From NCBI GenBank assembly GCA_041687255.1, contig JAWLCL010000008.1, positions 159,358 through 223,357 on the forward strand: 64,000 nucleotides of DNA, given 5' to 3'. The DNA comes from Mariniphaga sp041687255 (lineage in GTDB: Bacteria; Bacteroidota; Bacteroidia; Bacteroidales; Prolixibacteraceae). The notes under the pieces are model-generated. The model did not search any database, had not been told where the DNA came from, and worked only from the letters and a program-made list of their open reading frames with translations. Shown piece by piece: positions 8,488 through 16,847 of this stretch. The position numbers were made by a program, and so were the translations under genes. Each line of letters begins with the position of its first letter. The stretch's first letter is position 1.

Positions 8488-10386
8488 ATGAAAACTAAAT
8501 GTCGGGCAAAATTCGGTGTTGCAGGGCTTGCTGCTTTAACAACTTTCTCGCTTACTGCATTCAGTCAGACCGAACAGGACCAATTGCCCAATATCCTCTG
8601 GCTTACAAGTGAAGACAACAGTGCGATGTTGGGTTGTTATGGCGATGAATTTGCCACGACACCTAACCTTGACAAGTTGGCTTCCGAGGGCTTCCTTTAT
8701 ACTCATGCCTATGCCAATGCCCCGGTTTGTGCGCCCGCCAGGAATACAATCATTACAGGAGTATATGCTAATTCCGGAGGGAATCAGCATATGCGCAGCT
8801 ATTATTCAATGCCTGAGGCTATAAAAACCTACCCCGAATTTCAGCGCGAAGCCGGATATTACTGTACCAATAATTCGAAGACGGATTACAATACCGAATC
8901 AATTGAACCTAATAAAATATGGGATGAATCAAGTCGTGAAGCCCACTATAAGAACCGTGCCCCCGGACAACCTTTCTTTGCAGTATTAAATACTACAATC
9001 TCTCATGAGAGTTCTTTACACGATTCAATTCCGGATGAGAAGCTGCGCCACAGGCCTGATGAAGTGCCAATTGCGCCATATCATCCTGCCACACAGGCGG
9101 TGAAGCATGACTGGGCACAGTACTACGACAAGGTGGAAGATATGGATGCCCAGATTGGCAAATGGCTGAAGGAACTGGAAGATGCCGGTCTGGCCGAAAA
9201 TACAATTGTATTTTATTATGGCGATCATGGGGGAGTGCTGGCACGCAGCAAACGATATGTATATGAAACCGGTACCCGGGTTCCTTTTATTATCCGCATA
9301 CCCGAAAAGTATAAACACTTGTTTCCTGCTGAAAAACCCGGTTCAAAGGTTAACCGTCTTATCAGTTTTGTTGATTTGGTGCCTACATTGCTCAGTATTG
9401 CAGGAATTGAAATACCTGATTACCTGCAGGGAAAGGCTTTTCTTGGCAATCAGAAGACAGCTGACCCGGAGTATGTATATATGTTCAGAGGGCGCATGGA
9501 CGAGCGCTACGATATGAGCCGTGCAGTGCGTGATCATAAGTTCAGGTACATTCGCAATTATATGCCTTACCGCATATACGGGCAGCATCTGGAGTATCTC
9601 TGGAGGGCGCCTTCCATCCGATCATGGGAACAGGCTTATTTGAATGGTGAGTGCAATGAAGTGCAAAGCATCTTCTGGAATACAAAACCTGTAGAAGAGT
9701 TGTACGATACAGAAAACGACTATTGGGAAGTTAATAATCTGGCAGGGGATCCTGCATATAAAGAGGTGCTGGAGCGTATGCGCAAGGCTAACCGCGAATG
9801 GGTCAGCCGAATTAAGGATACTGGTTTCATCCCTGAAGCCGACCGTATTGAAAGGGTGGGAGAGTCCTCGATGTATGACTTTGTTCGTACTGAAAAAGTA
9901 GAATTGGAACCAATTATGGATGCCGCTGAAACAGCTACTTTGGGGCGAATAGAGAACCTGGGGGTTTTGAAATCGTTCCTTGAAAACGATGAAAGTGCCA
10001 TACGCTATTGGGGAGCGACAGGGCTGTTGATATTGGGAGAACAGGCTGAGCCTGCTAAAGAGGAGTTGCTTGCTGCCTTGTCTGATAACTCAGCCAATGT
10101 GGTAACAGTTGCTGCAGAAGCCTTATATAATTTGGGAGAAAAGGAAGCTGCCGGTAATGCATTGCTCAAAGTTCTTGAAAACCCGAACGAATTTGCCCGG
10201 TGTCATGCATTAAATGCCATCGACTGCATCGGGGAGGATAGTCCTGAATTTGTTGATGGTGTTGTAAATATGATAAAAACCTCACCGGAAATGACCCGCA
10301 ACCGCTATGATTTGCGTGCTGCCCGTTGGCTGATTGAAAAATGGGGGCTTAATCCTGAGGATTATGAAATTAGTTTTGAGTGGTGA
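8488..10386 (+). CDS. Secreted S1-type sulfatase with C-terminal HEAT-like repeats
   Basis: Exported sulfatase that probably removes sulfate esters (or N-sulfate) from a glycan. From the ATG at 8488 it has 632 residues; an upstream in-frame TTG at 8482 is less likely to be the start. It has a signal peptide to about residue 26 and a metal-site SED near 41-43. The catalytic-site motif CAPAR (81-85) fits CxPxR, so Cys81 should be converted to formylglycine. A GDHGG metal motif is also present. The C-terminal part (about 480-620) is alpha-helical with repeating LGxxAxPAxxxLLxAL-type segments, which read as HEAT-like repeats and are unusual in secreted sulfatases. Similarity to heparan N-sulfatase-like enzymes is a guess. 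It converges with the subunit operon, only 3 bp from the next stop codon. Confidence 0.88.
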   Translation: MKTKCRAKFGVAGLAALTTFSLTAFSQTEQDQLPNILWLTSEDNSAMLGCYGDEFATTPNLDKLASEGFLYTHAYANAPVCAPARNTIITGVYANSGGNQHMRSYYSMPEAIKTYPEFQREAGYYCTNNSKTDYNTESIEPNKIWDESSREAHYKNRAPGQPFFAVLNTTISHESSLHDSIPDEKLRHRPDEVPIAPYHPATQAVKHDWAQYYDKVEDMDAQIGKWLKELEDAGLAENTIVFYYGDHGGVLARSKRYVYETGTRVPFIIRIPEKYKHLFPAEKPGSKVNRLISFVDLVPTLLSIAGIEIPDYLQGKAFLGNQKTADPEYVYMFRGRMDERYDMSRAVRDHKFRYIRNYMPYRIYGQHLEYLWRAPSIRSWEQAYLNGECNEVQSIFWNTKPVEELYDTENDYWEVNNLAGDPAYKEVLERMRKANREWVSRIKDTGFIPEADRIERVGESSMYDFVRTEKVELEPIMDAAETATLGRIENLGVLKSFLENDESAIRYWGATGLLILGEQAEPAKEELLAALSDNSANVVTVAAEALYNLGEKEAAGNALLKVLENPNEFARCHALNAIDCIGEDSPEFVDGVVNMIKTSPEMTRNRYDLRAARWLIEKWGLNPEDYEISFEW

Positions 10387-10389
10387 TTG

Positions 10390-10893
10390 TTAATCATCAT
10401 AAACAGTAAAAATAAGGCTGGATTCAAAATTCTTTGCACCCATTGTAACAGAAAATCCACTTATCCTAAAGCCAAGCGGTATTTGTGCAATTTCTCCCTT
10501 TCCATTGAAAAAGTAGCCGGGTGTGCTTTGAATAAGCTGATAATTTTCACCATTTGAAATCTGAGGTTTACCATTGCTGTCGGGCTTTGAACCGGTTCCG
10601 GTTCTTTTGACTTCAAGCCTTAGATCATCGTTCCAATCGATTTCCTGCATGTGAATAAATATCCTCCAGCTATGACCCGGGTTGATCTTTTTATCCAGCT
10701 GATTGTCGGAGAGAACGGATACATATACAGGAGCATAAGATTCAACCGACGCCGTGAAATCTTCTCCTGCTTCGCTGATGATCAATGAACTGCTGTCGAA
10801 ATTAATCTCGCTGTCAATTTGAACAACAAGTTGCTGTCCTTGTGCAATAAAGGGCAGTAGCAGAATTAACATTTTAAACAGAATGATTTTCAT
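10390..10893 (-). CDS. Secreted terminal component of the pilus-like operon (tip-subunit candidate)
   Basis: Last gene of the seven-gene minus-strand operon. The 167-residue product has a clean signal peptide (MKIILFKMLILLLPFIAQGQ) and a beta-rich body without cysteines. It lacks the LWxNYSS and IGSC motifs of the four paralogous subunits. Like them it ends in an alternating hydrophobic strand just before the stop (SLIFTVYDD), comparable to their xVxYTLxD ends. By position it corresponds to the distal gene of Csu-type operons, which encodes the tip adhesin, though it is much shorter than CsuE. It starts 6 bp after the preceding gene. Function is inferred from context only; no family was recognised. 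Confidence 0.6.
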   Translation of the reverse strand: MKIILFKMLILLLPFIAQGQQLVVQIDSEINFDSSSLIISEAGEDFTASVESYAPVYVSVLSDNQLDKKINPGHSWRIFIHMQEIDWNDDLRLEVKRTGTGSKPDSNGKPQISNGENYQLIQSTPGYFFNGKGEIAQIPLGFRISGFSVTMGAKNFESSLIFTVYDD

Positions 10894-10899
10894 TGCCGG

Positions 10900-11472
10900 T
10901 TAGTTGTCGGTTAAGGTATAAACGATTAAAACATTAGTCTCCACTCCATTTCCGGTGCTTTTAAGCTGGGGATAGTCGGTGATTTCAATAGAATATGAAA
11001 TTTGGTGTCCTTTATTCATTCCATCTCCTGTTGAGCAATTTCCGATTTCGGAAATGATAGGCCTGGGCTGAGTCGAGATCTCTGTTTTGCCGTTTGAAAT
11101 GCCACACTGCCCCTTACCTCCTGAAATAGCGGATGCTTCAAGGAACAGTTTAACTCCGGAGGGTATTTGTCCCTGCGCCACCTCTGCTGTTATTGACCTG
11201 GAATTTTGGTGGGCAGGCAGAGCCGATGAGTAATTTATCCAAAGGCTTGCATCAGCTGATTTTTCTATAATGGAAGAATTGCCCGATTCGGATGGGGGTA
11301 ACAGGGTGAGGTTTACCGGGTTATTGTTTCCTGGTTCAATATCCACCAACGCTACCTCAGGCAGACTAAACAGAACGGATACCTTGCCATTTTCCAATTG
11401 ACCCATACTTATGAATGGCAAACATAGTAGTAATAATCCAAAGTAATATTTCTGTAAAATATGTTTCATCAC
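10900..11472 (-). CDS. Secreted pilus-like subunit D, post-usher paralogue
   Basis: A 190-residue exported protein (signal peptide about 1-24, ending ISMGQ) and a divergent paralogue of the three subunits encoded at the start of the operon. Shared landmarks are PEVALVDIE (38-46), SLWINYSS (76-83), SRSITAEV, SEIGNCSTGDG (141-151) and the terminal VLIVYTLTDN. It differs in carrying a second cysteine (C123, in GGKGQCGI, where other subunits have a different residue) that could pair with C146. Its ATG overlaps the stop codon of the usher-like gene (ATGA), so translation is probably coupled. I infer a minor or adaptor subunit. Placement of two Met codons at the start leaves a one-residue ambiguity. 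Confidence 0.7.
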   Translation of the reverse strand: MMKHILQKYYFGLLLLCLPFISMGQLENGKVSVLFSLPEVALVDIEPGNNNPVNLTLLPPSESGNSSIIEKSADASLWINYSSALPAHQNSRSITAEVAQGQIPSGVKLFLEASAISGGKGQCGISNGKTEISTQPRPIISEIGNCSTGDGMNKGHQISYSIEITDYPQLKSTGNGVETNVLIVYTLTDN

Positions 11473-14400
11473 TTGTTTTTTGGTTCGTTGTGAATTATCT
11501 GCCCATTTTTAAACTTTACAATAAATGGGTTTCTGTATATTTCTTCCAGCCTTTTCTGTTCCTCCTCAGCCTCCTTCAAAGATGGAAATTTTCCAATAAA
11601 ATACTTGTAGTAATTGCTGCTTTCTATTTCAAAATCATATGCTTTATCCTTAAAATATCCGGAGTCGGTTGAAGGTTTTTTTCTAAATGCTCCTATCTGA
11701 ACAGAATAGTAAAACTCTTTTGCATCGTTGCATTTCTTAACAGGCTTCTTGCTCGTTAAACCTGTATCACTTTTGTTGTTTAACTGTCCTAAAGGTTTAA
11801 GAATATTTTGATTGGGCTTAAAAATAATGTTTCGTTCCTTTTGCTTTAACTTTATCTGCAACTGACGTTGCTGGCCTGACTGCAGATGTAATGGAATTTC
11901 AGGTTCTTCAATTTCATATCCTTCAGGAATGCTGTTGGTGTAAACCTTGAAAGTATACTCTCCCGGCCGCACAATAGGAAAAGAGAAGCTGCCGTTATTA
12001 TTGCTTTTAATCCGGTAACTCTCAAGATTGCCTTTTAGTTCAACAACGATATGTTCTGCATTGGTTTGTTCCTTTCCCGGAATTCTTTCTGAACTTTGTT
12101 CTATTGCAAATGCCCCTGAGACTTTTGCTCCCTTTAAAATCCGGAAATTAAAGGTTTCCATCCTGTTTTCAATAATTTCTATTTCTGCAGGATTGGTAGT
12201 CTGGAGAATTTCGTCAATGTCAAGATTTGACTGATCAATGAATAAAAAATGACGGCCGGCAGGAATTGTTTTAAAGCTAAACTTGCCATTCTTGTCGGTA
12301 ATGGTGGTTTTATTTGTGAGGGTAAGAATTATACCATCTGCAGGTTCGCCATTCTCACGGGTTATGTGTCCTGTAAGATCGCCTGCTTTGACAATTTTTT
12401 GAAGAGGAATTCCGAAGTTCAAGGAATAATTGAAGGAAAAGGTCAGTTGCGGGTTGCTGGTTTTATGCCTGAAGAGGGTATAAAAGCTGCGTAGGGAGAA
12501 TTTGTGCATTTTATTGGGGGTGAAATCAAAATTGAATTGCAGGAGATTCCTGTTTCGGTAATATTCTTCAATATTGTAGGCATTTTGAAGATGAAGGTAT
12601 GTACGCAGGTTTTTAGCTATATTATTTACTAAAGAAACACCTGCAATAAAGTTATTTTGTTCTCCTGAAATAAAGCTGTTTGCATTCGAATAACTTCCCA
12701 TTAGTCGTACAGCATGTAAATCATTAAAACGATACGCCAGGTTTAAAGTTCCTCTGTACATGGTTTGCCGGTTTTCTTCCGGGACAAGTAAGAAATTTGT
12801 TGTTTCTCCGAATTCAGCTAACAGGTTATATTCCAGCTTTCTGATGTGCTGGTTAAAATGGGTATTCAGTGAGTTGGTCTGGTAATGAAATTTATCGTAC
12901 ACTAATCTGTCTTTACGCTCATACTTTCTCCAGAATACTCTCAGATTAGTGCGGGGGGCAATATTATAATTAAACATCGATTGTAGAGAGCTGGAATAAG
13001 GCGCGGTTACAAAAAATGTATCCAGTTGTGCGTTCCTGAAATCCTCGCGTGCATAAAAGCCAATATTGATTTTTTGCGAAAGTTGTACTGATGCATTACC
13101 TGAATAGAAAGTAGAATTGGAATAATATCCGGGGTAGTTTTTACCTGCATTGTAATAACTGCCGGCCAGGCTAAAAACAGAGAACTGTGAATTTAAATTG
13201 CCACGCACAGCATGATCCCATGCATTCATGAACCGGCCACTTGAAACTTCCACTTCTGCCGATGTTTTTTTTAACGGCTGGAATCGCGAATTAAGGCTTA
13301 TCATTTGAGCTTCATCGGGATGAAATTCCATTCTTTTTGAAATAAAATAGACTTCAACATTGTTCTGCCTGTTAAATTCAAAACCTGCGAATGCAGCCAT
13401 TTCATACTTTATATTTTCATAGAAACGAGGTTTTACATACAGAAGACCAACATTAAACCCGCTGTTCATTTTAATCCTGCTTTCTGCTCCCAACCCAAAT
13501 CTGGAAGATTCAGTAAGTGGAGTAAAAGTATAAGCTTTTTCTCCCACTGTTAAATCCAGATTGTCATGTTGATATGAAATAAAATATTGATCGTACATGC
13601 CCAGAAAGCTAAGCTCCGTATTATTGGGGCCACGGGCAAGAAAATCAATTTTGTGTTTTCCCTTCTGATCAACGAATCCGCTGCCTGAAAATTCAAGCTG
13701 CCAGGCATGTTCATACCGGCCTCTTTGGTTGGATGCCAGGTAAGTAGCAGATGCTGTTACCGGAAACCTTCTGTAAAGATCGGTTTTTTTCTCTTTTACC
13801 GGGAAAACTTGCACCCACTGGAAAATACTCTTCGTTACTTCTCCTGAAATCAAAGCCCTGACTGTATAGTAGTCTTTTGTGGTTTCAGTAAGCTCTGCAG
13901 AAGGTTTATGAACTGCTTCAAACCGGTATGATTCTCCGGGATCGATGGTTATTTCTGACAGCCCCTGTATATGACAGTTGATTGATTCGAGGTATACCTT
14001 CTTTTCAACGTTCCCCAGATTTTGAAGTAAAAACTCAGATGTCGCTTCTTGTCCTGCCCAGATGTAACCAGGTGATTTTATACTGAACAATTCAATTTTT
14101 TCTACTTCTCCTAACTGTATCTTTATTTTCTGCGAATCCAATACCTTCCTTGCAGAATAATCTTCGGCTGAGAAAATCACTTCAAATTCTCCTGCAGGAC
14201 ATTTGGACGGAATCTGAATGGAACAGATTATAAATTTCTTTTCAAATGGTGTTAACTCCAGTTCCTGCAGCGAAGAAATAAGCTTCCAGTTTTCAGGTGT
14301 TTGGACAAGGGTACTTATAACCCGGTCGGAATCGGTGGTATTTTTAATAAAGAAAGCCAGATTAACAACCTGACCCGGCAAAGCTTTCATTTCTTGTCTG

Positions 14401-14495
14401 GGGGATGAAAGACTAACAACCTGACCGGATTGTGCAAACAACTTTCCAAAAGGCAGGATTATGAGCAAATATGTTAGTAGTTGTTTAAAGGGCAT
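11469..14495 (-). CDS. Usher-like outer-membrane beta-barrel with SPOR domain
   Basis: A 1008-residue outer-membrane protein, proposed to secrete and assemble the neighbouring subunits. In order: signal peptide (1-21); two Ig-like domains (about 25-125 and 130-240, NEW3-like text such as ALPGQVVNLAFFIKNTTDSD); a long run of amphipathic strands rich in Tyr/Phe/Asn (about 245-715), read as a beta-barrel; two carboxypeptidase-regulatory/CNA-B-like domains (about 718-790 and 795-880); a linker; and a SPOR domain (about 926-1000, YYSVQIGAF then YYKYFIGKFPS). Periplasmic N-domain, barrel, then C-terminal beta-sandwich domains parallels fimbrial ushers. The SPOR tail, known to bind denuded peptidoglycan, is not an usher feature. 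It lies 2 bp after the chaperone-like gene. Usher homology is inferred from architecture and operon position, not from a match. Confidence 0.6.
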   Translation of the reverse strand: MPFKQLLTYLLIILPFGKLFAQSGQVVSLSSPRQEMKALPGQVVNLAFFIKNTTDSDRVISTLVQTPENWKLISSLQELELTPFEKKFIICSIQIPSKCPAGEFEVIFSAEDYSARKVLDSQKIKIQLGEVEKIELFSIKSPGYIWAGQEATSEFLLQNLGNVEKKVYLESINCHIQGLSEITIDPGESYRFEAVHKPSAELTETTKDYYTVRALISGEVTKSIFQWVQVFPVKEKKTDLYRRFPVTASATYLASNQRGRYEHAWQLEFSGSGFVDQKGKHKIDFLARGPNNTELSFLGMYDQYFISYQHDNLDLTVGEKAYTFTPLTESSRFGLGAESRIKMNSGFNVGLLYVKPRFYENIKYEMAAFAGFEFNRQNNVEVYFISKRMEFHPDEAQMISLNSRFQPLKKTSAEVEVSSGRFMNAWDHAVRGNLNSQFSVFSLAGSYYNAGKNYPGYYSNSTFYSGNASVQLSQKINIGFYAREDFRNAQLDTFFVTAPYSSSLQSMFNYNIAPRTNLRVFWRKYERKDRLVYDKFHYQTNSLNTHFNQHIRKLEYNLLAEFGETTNFLLVPEENRQTMYRGTLNLAYRFNDLHAVRLMGSYSNANSFISGEQNNFIAGVSLVNNIAKNLRTYLHLQNAYNIEEYYRNRNLLQFNFDFTPNKMHKFSLRSFYTLFRHKTSNPQLTFSFNYSLNFGIPLQKIVKAGDLTGHITRENGEPADGIILTLTNKTTITDKNGKFSFKTIPAGRHFLFIDQSNLDIDEILQTTNPAEIEIIENRMETFNFRILKGAKVSGAFAIEQSSERIPGKEQTNAEHIVVELKGNLESYRIKSNNNGSFSFPIVRPGEYTFKVYTNSIPEGYEIEEPEIPLHLQSGQQRQLQIKLKQKERNIIFKPNQNILKPLGQLNNKSDTGLTSKKPVKKCNDAKEFYYSVQIGAFRKKPSTDSGYFKDKAYDFEIESSNYYKYFIGKFPSLKEAEEEQKRLEEIYRNPFIVKFKNGQIIHNEPKNK

Positions 14496-14497
14496 TC

Positions 14498-15331
14498 TTA
14501 TATTTCGAAGGAAACATTGGTGCCAAAAACATTATCTTCATCGCAATCAGCTACCAGCATGCCATTGTAAACGCCCGGTTTAATTCCTTCGAGTTTAAAA
14601 GAAACCAATATTGAAGTTCCAGGATAAGTTTTTCGCTGAACTCCTGTAAAAGTGCCGATTGATTTTCCTTCTTCATCAAATAACTCAAGAGAAACCTCTG
14701 GCCGTAATAGCCGCTCACCTGTATTTTCAATGGCAACATGAAGCAGGGGCGTATCTTCGTGCTTTTCAAGGTCCATTCCCAGAAACTGTATGTCGCTCTT
14801 GCCTGTTGTTCCAATATGGGTTATAACCTGAACGGCATACCGGATGGCAGTATTGATTGTTACACCTCCAGCAACTCCAGTAGTATCAGGAGGGACAATG
14901 CCTTCTACCATAAGCACGCTCCAATATGACCCGGAAAGGGAATTTTCCGGCACTTTTACTTCAAAATTAACTGAAATGACTTCATTCGGTCCTAAATCAA
15001 CCAGCTCCGGACTAAAGGAAATCCAGTCTGCATTTGACCTTTCCAATGTTCCTGCCGGGTCATGCTTGTTTTCCCCGGTATAGGAAAACCAGTAATCGCG
15101 CTGGTATATTCTAACGCTTTTGTTTTCATCGGAAGCATTTTTAATCTGAATGACGCCCCTGTATGTTTCACCTAACTGAACCTGGCTCTCATGGGTCAAT
15201 CCGTTTAAGACAACTATACTGGCTGAAGAAATAAACGGCATTGAGATAACAAGGATTCCAAAAAACAACAATTTCTTGGCTAAAGAAAAATGACTCATTC
15301 CTGAATGGTTTATGGTAATTGGTACTTTCAA
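14498..15331 (-). CDS. Periplasmic chaperone-like protein with two Ig-like domains (PapD- or DUF916-like)
   Basis: A 277-residue exported protein (signal peptide about 12-37; the ATG at 15298 is an alternative start). Domain 1 (about 40-160) has an Ig-fold pattern: VQLGETYRGVIQIKNASDENKSVRIY, then ADWISFSPELVDLGPNEVISVNFEVKVPENSLSGSYWSVLMVEG. This reads like fimbrial periplasmic chaperones and like the DUF916 domain of WxL-interacting proteins. Domain 2 (about 180-277) is a second beta-sandwich (LHVAIENTGERLLRPEVSLELFDEEG). It sits directly before the usher-like gene with a 2-bp gap, the position of csuC before csuD. The best reading is a dedicated subunit chaperone. A WxL-type surface anchoring role is the main alternative. 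Confidence 0.6.
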   Translation of the reverse strand: MKVPITINHSGMSHFSLAKKLLFFGILVISMPFISSASIVVLNGLTHESQVQLGETYRGVIQIKNASDENKSVRIYQRDYWFSYTGENKHDPAGTLERSNADWISFSPELVDLGPNEVISVNFEVKVPENSLSGSYWSVLMVEGIVPPDTTGVAGGVTINTAIRYAVQVITHIGTTGKSDIQFLGMDLEKHEDTPLLHVAIENTGERLLRPEVSLELFDEEGKSIGTFTGVQRKTYPGTSILVSFKLEGIKPGVYNGMLVADCDEDNVFGTNVSFEI

Positions 15332-15384
15332 TAAATGTCGCTAAAATACTGTTCTTTGAAGAAAAAACAATATGTTATATTCTG

Positions 15385-15975
15385 CTAGTTATTATCGGTA
15401 AGCGTATAAATAACATGTACGGTAAATTCTTGTTGGGTAAGTAACTCATAAGCTTCCTCCGATTCATCTGTTTCAAGAGAATATATCAGATAATGGCCGT
15501 TTTCGATTCCCTGTCCGGTATAGCAGCTGCCGATATCTGAAATTATTTCTGCCGGTTCTCCTGAAAGCGTTACCTGGCCTGCCGGTATTCCAAGCATACC
15601 TTTGCCTTCGCCTGATGCGCCTGAAGCTACCACCGATAAGCGCCAGCCCGATGGGAGTTTATCTCTGACCGTTGCCATTACTTTTCTGCGATGACCGTTG
15701 TAATTAATAATCGATGAGTAATTAATCCAGATTCCTGCATTTTCATTTATTGCTGAAAGTTTTACTGGATTGCCGGCTTCTTCCGACGCCGATGCTTGTA
15801 TGTTCCAACTATCTGAATTTGCTGAGGCTAAGCTTAAAAGGGCTACTTCAGGAATATGAATGTTGATATCATGCTTTGTGCGCATCTCTTGTCCCTTTAT
15901 GAAAAATGGTGAAGCGATTAAAAAGCATATAAATACATATTGAATTCCATGCAACCTCATGCCTAAAAATACCAC
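15385..15975 (-). CDS. Secreted pilus-like subunit C
   Basis: Third gene of the operon, encoding a 196-residue exported protein (hydrophobic signal to about residue 28, ending FFIKGQ). Shared subunit landmarks are IPEVALLSL (41-49), GIWINYSSI (81-89), ATVRDKLPSGW, GEGKGMLGIPAG, ISDIGSCYTGQG (145-156, Cys151) and the terminal strand FTVHVIYTLTDNN. It is clearly more diverged from subunits A and B than those are from each other, which suggests an adaptor or minor role. The chaperone-like gene follows after 53 bp. No database family was recognised; classification rests on paralogy within the operon. Confidence 0.72.
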   Translation of the reverse strand: MVFLGMRLHGIQYVFICFLIASPFFIKGQEMRTKHDINIHIPEVALLSLASANSDSWNIQASASEEAGNPVKLSAINENAGIWINYSSIINYNGHRRKVMATVRDKLPSGWRLSVVASGASGEGKGMLGIPAGQVTLSGEPAEIISDIGSCYTGQGIENGHYLIYSLETDESEEAYELLTQQEFTVHVIYTLTDNN

Positions 15976-16083
15976 GAATACAAAGAATTTGTTTCATGAG
16001 CATGGATTATTTTTAAGGTTAAAATTGCTGATTAGCACCTTATTTATTTCTGAATCCGGTAAACAAAGGTTGTATATGAATAA

Positions 16084-16102
16084 TGCCGGTTTATATCCGG
16101 CA
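16084..16102 (-). terminator. Hairpin after subunit B gene
   Basis: TGCCGG (16084-16089) and CCGGCA (16097-16102) form a 6-bp GC-rich stem with a 7-nt loop, 24 nt beyond the subunit B stop codon. On the minus strand it is followed by an AT-rich stretch without a clean T-run. It could be an attenuator, mRNA stabiliser or processing site. Confidence 0.4.
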
Positions 16103-16125
16103 ATATTCTTTCAAAATAAATAACG

Positions 16126-16731
16126 TTATTTTTCTGAGATAGTGTAGGTAACCTGGACGCTGTAGTTGCCTGTCATTAAGCCTGCATAGGAATCTTCACC
16201 CAAATCTAATTTATAGGTAAGATTGCATCCGCTGCTGTTTCCGTCGCCGGTGTAACAACTTCCTATGTCTGATACAATAACGGCTTCTTTGTCTGTAAGT
16301 GGTTGTGCTGTTGGATTTACAGTTCCTAGATCGCCCTCACCATTCCCTGCCGGTTCAGTTGCCTGGACCGTTAAAGTGGTGCCGTCAGGAAGGTTTCCGT
16401 TGATTGATGCAGAGATAGAGCGTGTTTTATTCTTTTTTACAATGGATGAATAATTCAGCCACAGCTCGCTGTTCGAAGCTTTTGAAAAATCAACTCCCAA
16501 TCCTGCTTCGGTTGGTGTGGAAGGATTCAACATAATATCGAAATCTGCACCGGTGGTTTCCAGATCGATAAAAGCCACTTCCTGGACCTTTATCTGCAGG
16601 TTATGCTGTGATGAATTTTTGTCTTTGGCATCAGCCGTTTTGGTTGCAGCTGTCGCTACTAATACTATTGCAATGATTAATGCTAAGTTTTTTGCGGTAC
16701 CGAAAATAAAATGAGACATAAAATTTTTCAT
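16126..16731 (-). CDS. Secreted pilus-like subunit B
   Basis: Second gene of the operon, 201 residues, with an N-terminal export signal to about residue 35 (cleavage near TADA-K). The mature part closely follows subunit A: HNLQIKVQEVAFIDLE (43-58), PTEAGLGVDFSKASNSELWLNYSS (73-96), KTRSISASINGNLPDGTT, SDIGSCYTGDG (154-164) and SVQVTYTISEK at the end. By eye roughly half the aligned residues are identical. Unlike A, it has a second cysteine, C169, ten residues after C159, so an intrachain disulfide is possible. Hairpins lie both upstream (16801-16820) and downstream (16084-16102). Proposed structural or minor pilin, inferred from operon context. Confidence 0.75.
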   Translation of the reverse strand: MKNFMSHFIFGTAKNLALIIAIVLVATAATKTADAKDKNSSQHNLQIKVQEVAFIDLETTGADFDIMLNPSTPTEAGLGVDFSKASNSELWLNYSSIVKKNKTRSISASINGNLPDGTTLTVQATEPAGNGEGDLGTVNPTAQPLTDKEAVIVSDIGSCYTGDGNSSGCNLTYKLDLGEDSYAGLMTGNYSVQVTYTISEK

Positions 16732-16800
16732 TTTGTTTTCTATAGTTTGTTCTGATTGGTAAAGGTGATTGGTGCAGAATAACTTCTGTCGAAAATAAAA

Positions 16801-16820
16801 CTGCCTTCCATGGAAGACAG
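16801..16820 (-). terminator. Leaky terminator-like hairpin between subunits A and B
   Basis: A near-perfect 20-bp palindrome (one mismatched pair) lies about 28 nt downstream of the subunit A stop codon. On the minus strand it is followed by a TTTTATTTT tract, as in a rho-independent terminator. Partial termination here would make the first subunit the most abundant product of the operon. Confidence 0.5.
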
Positions 16821-16847
16821 CTTTATGATATATTGTTTTTCAGGTTG

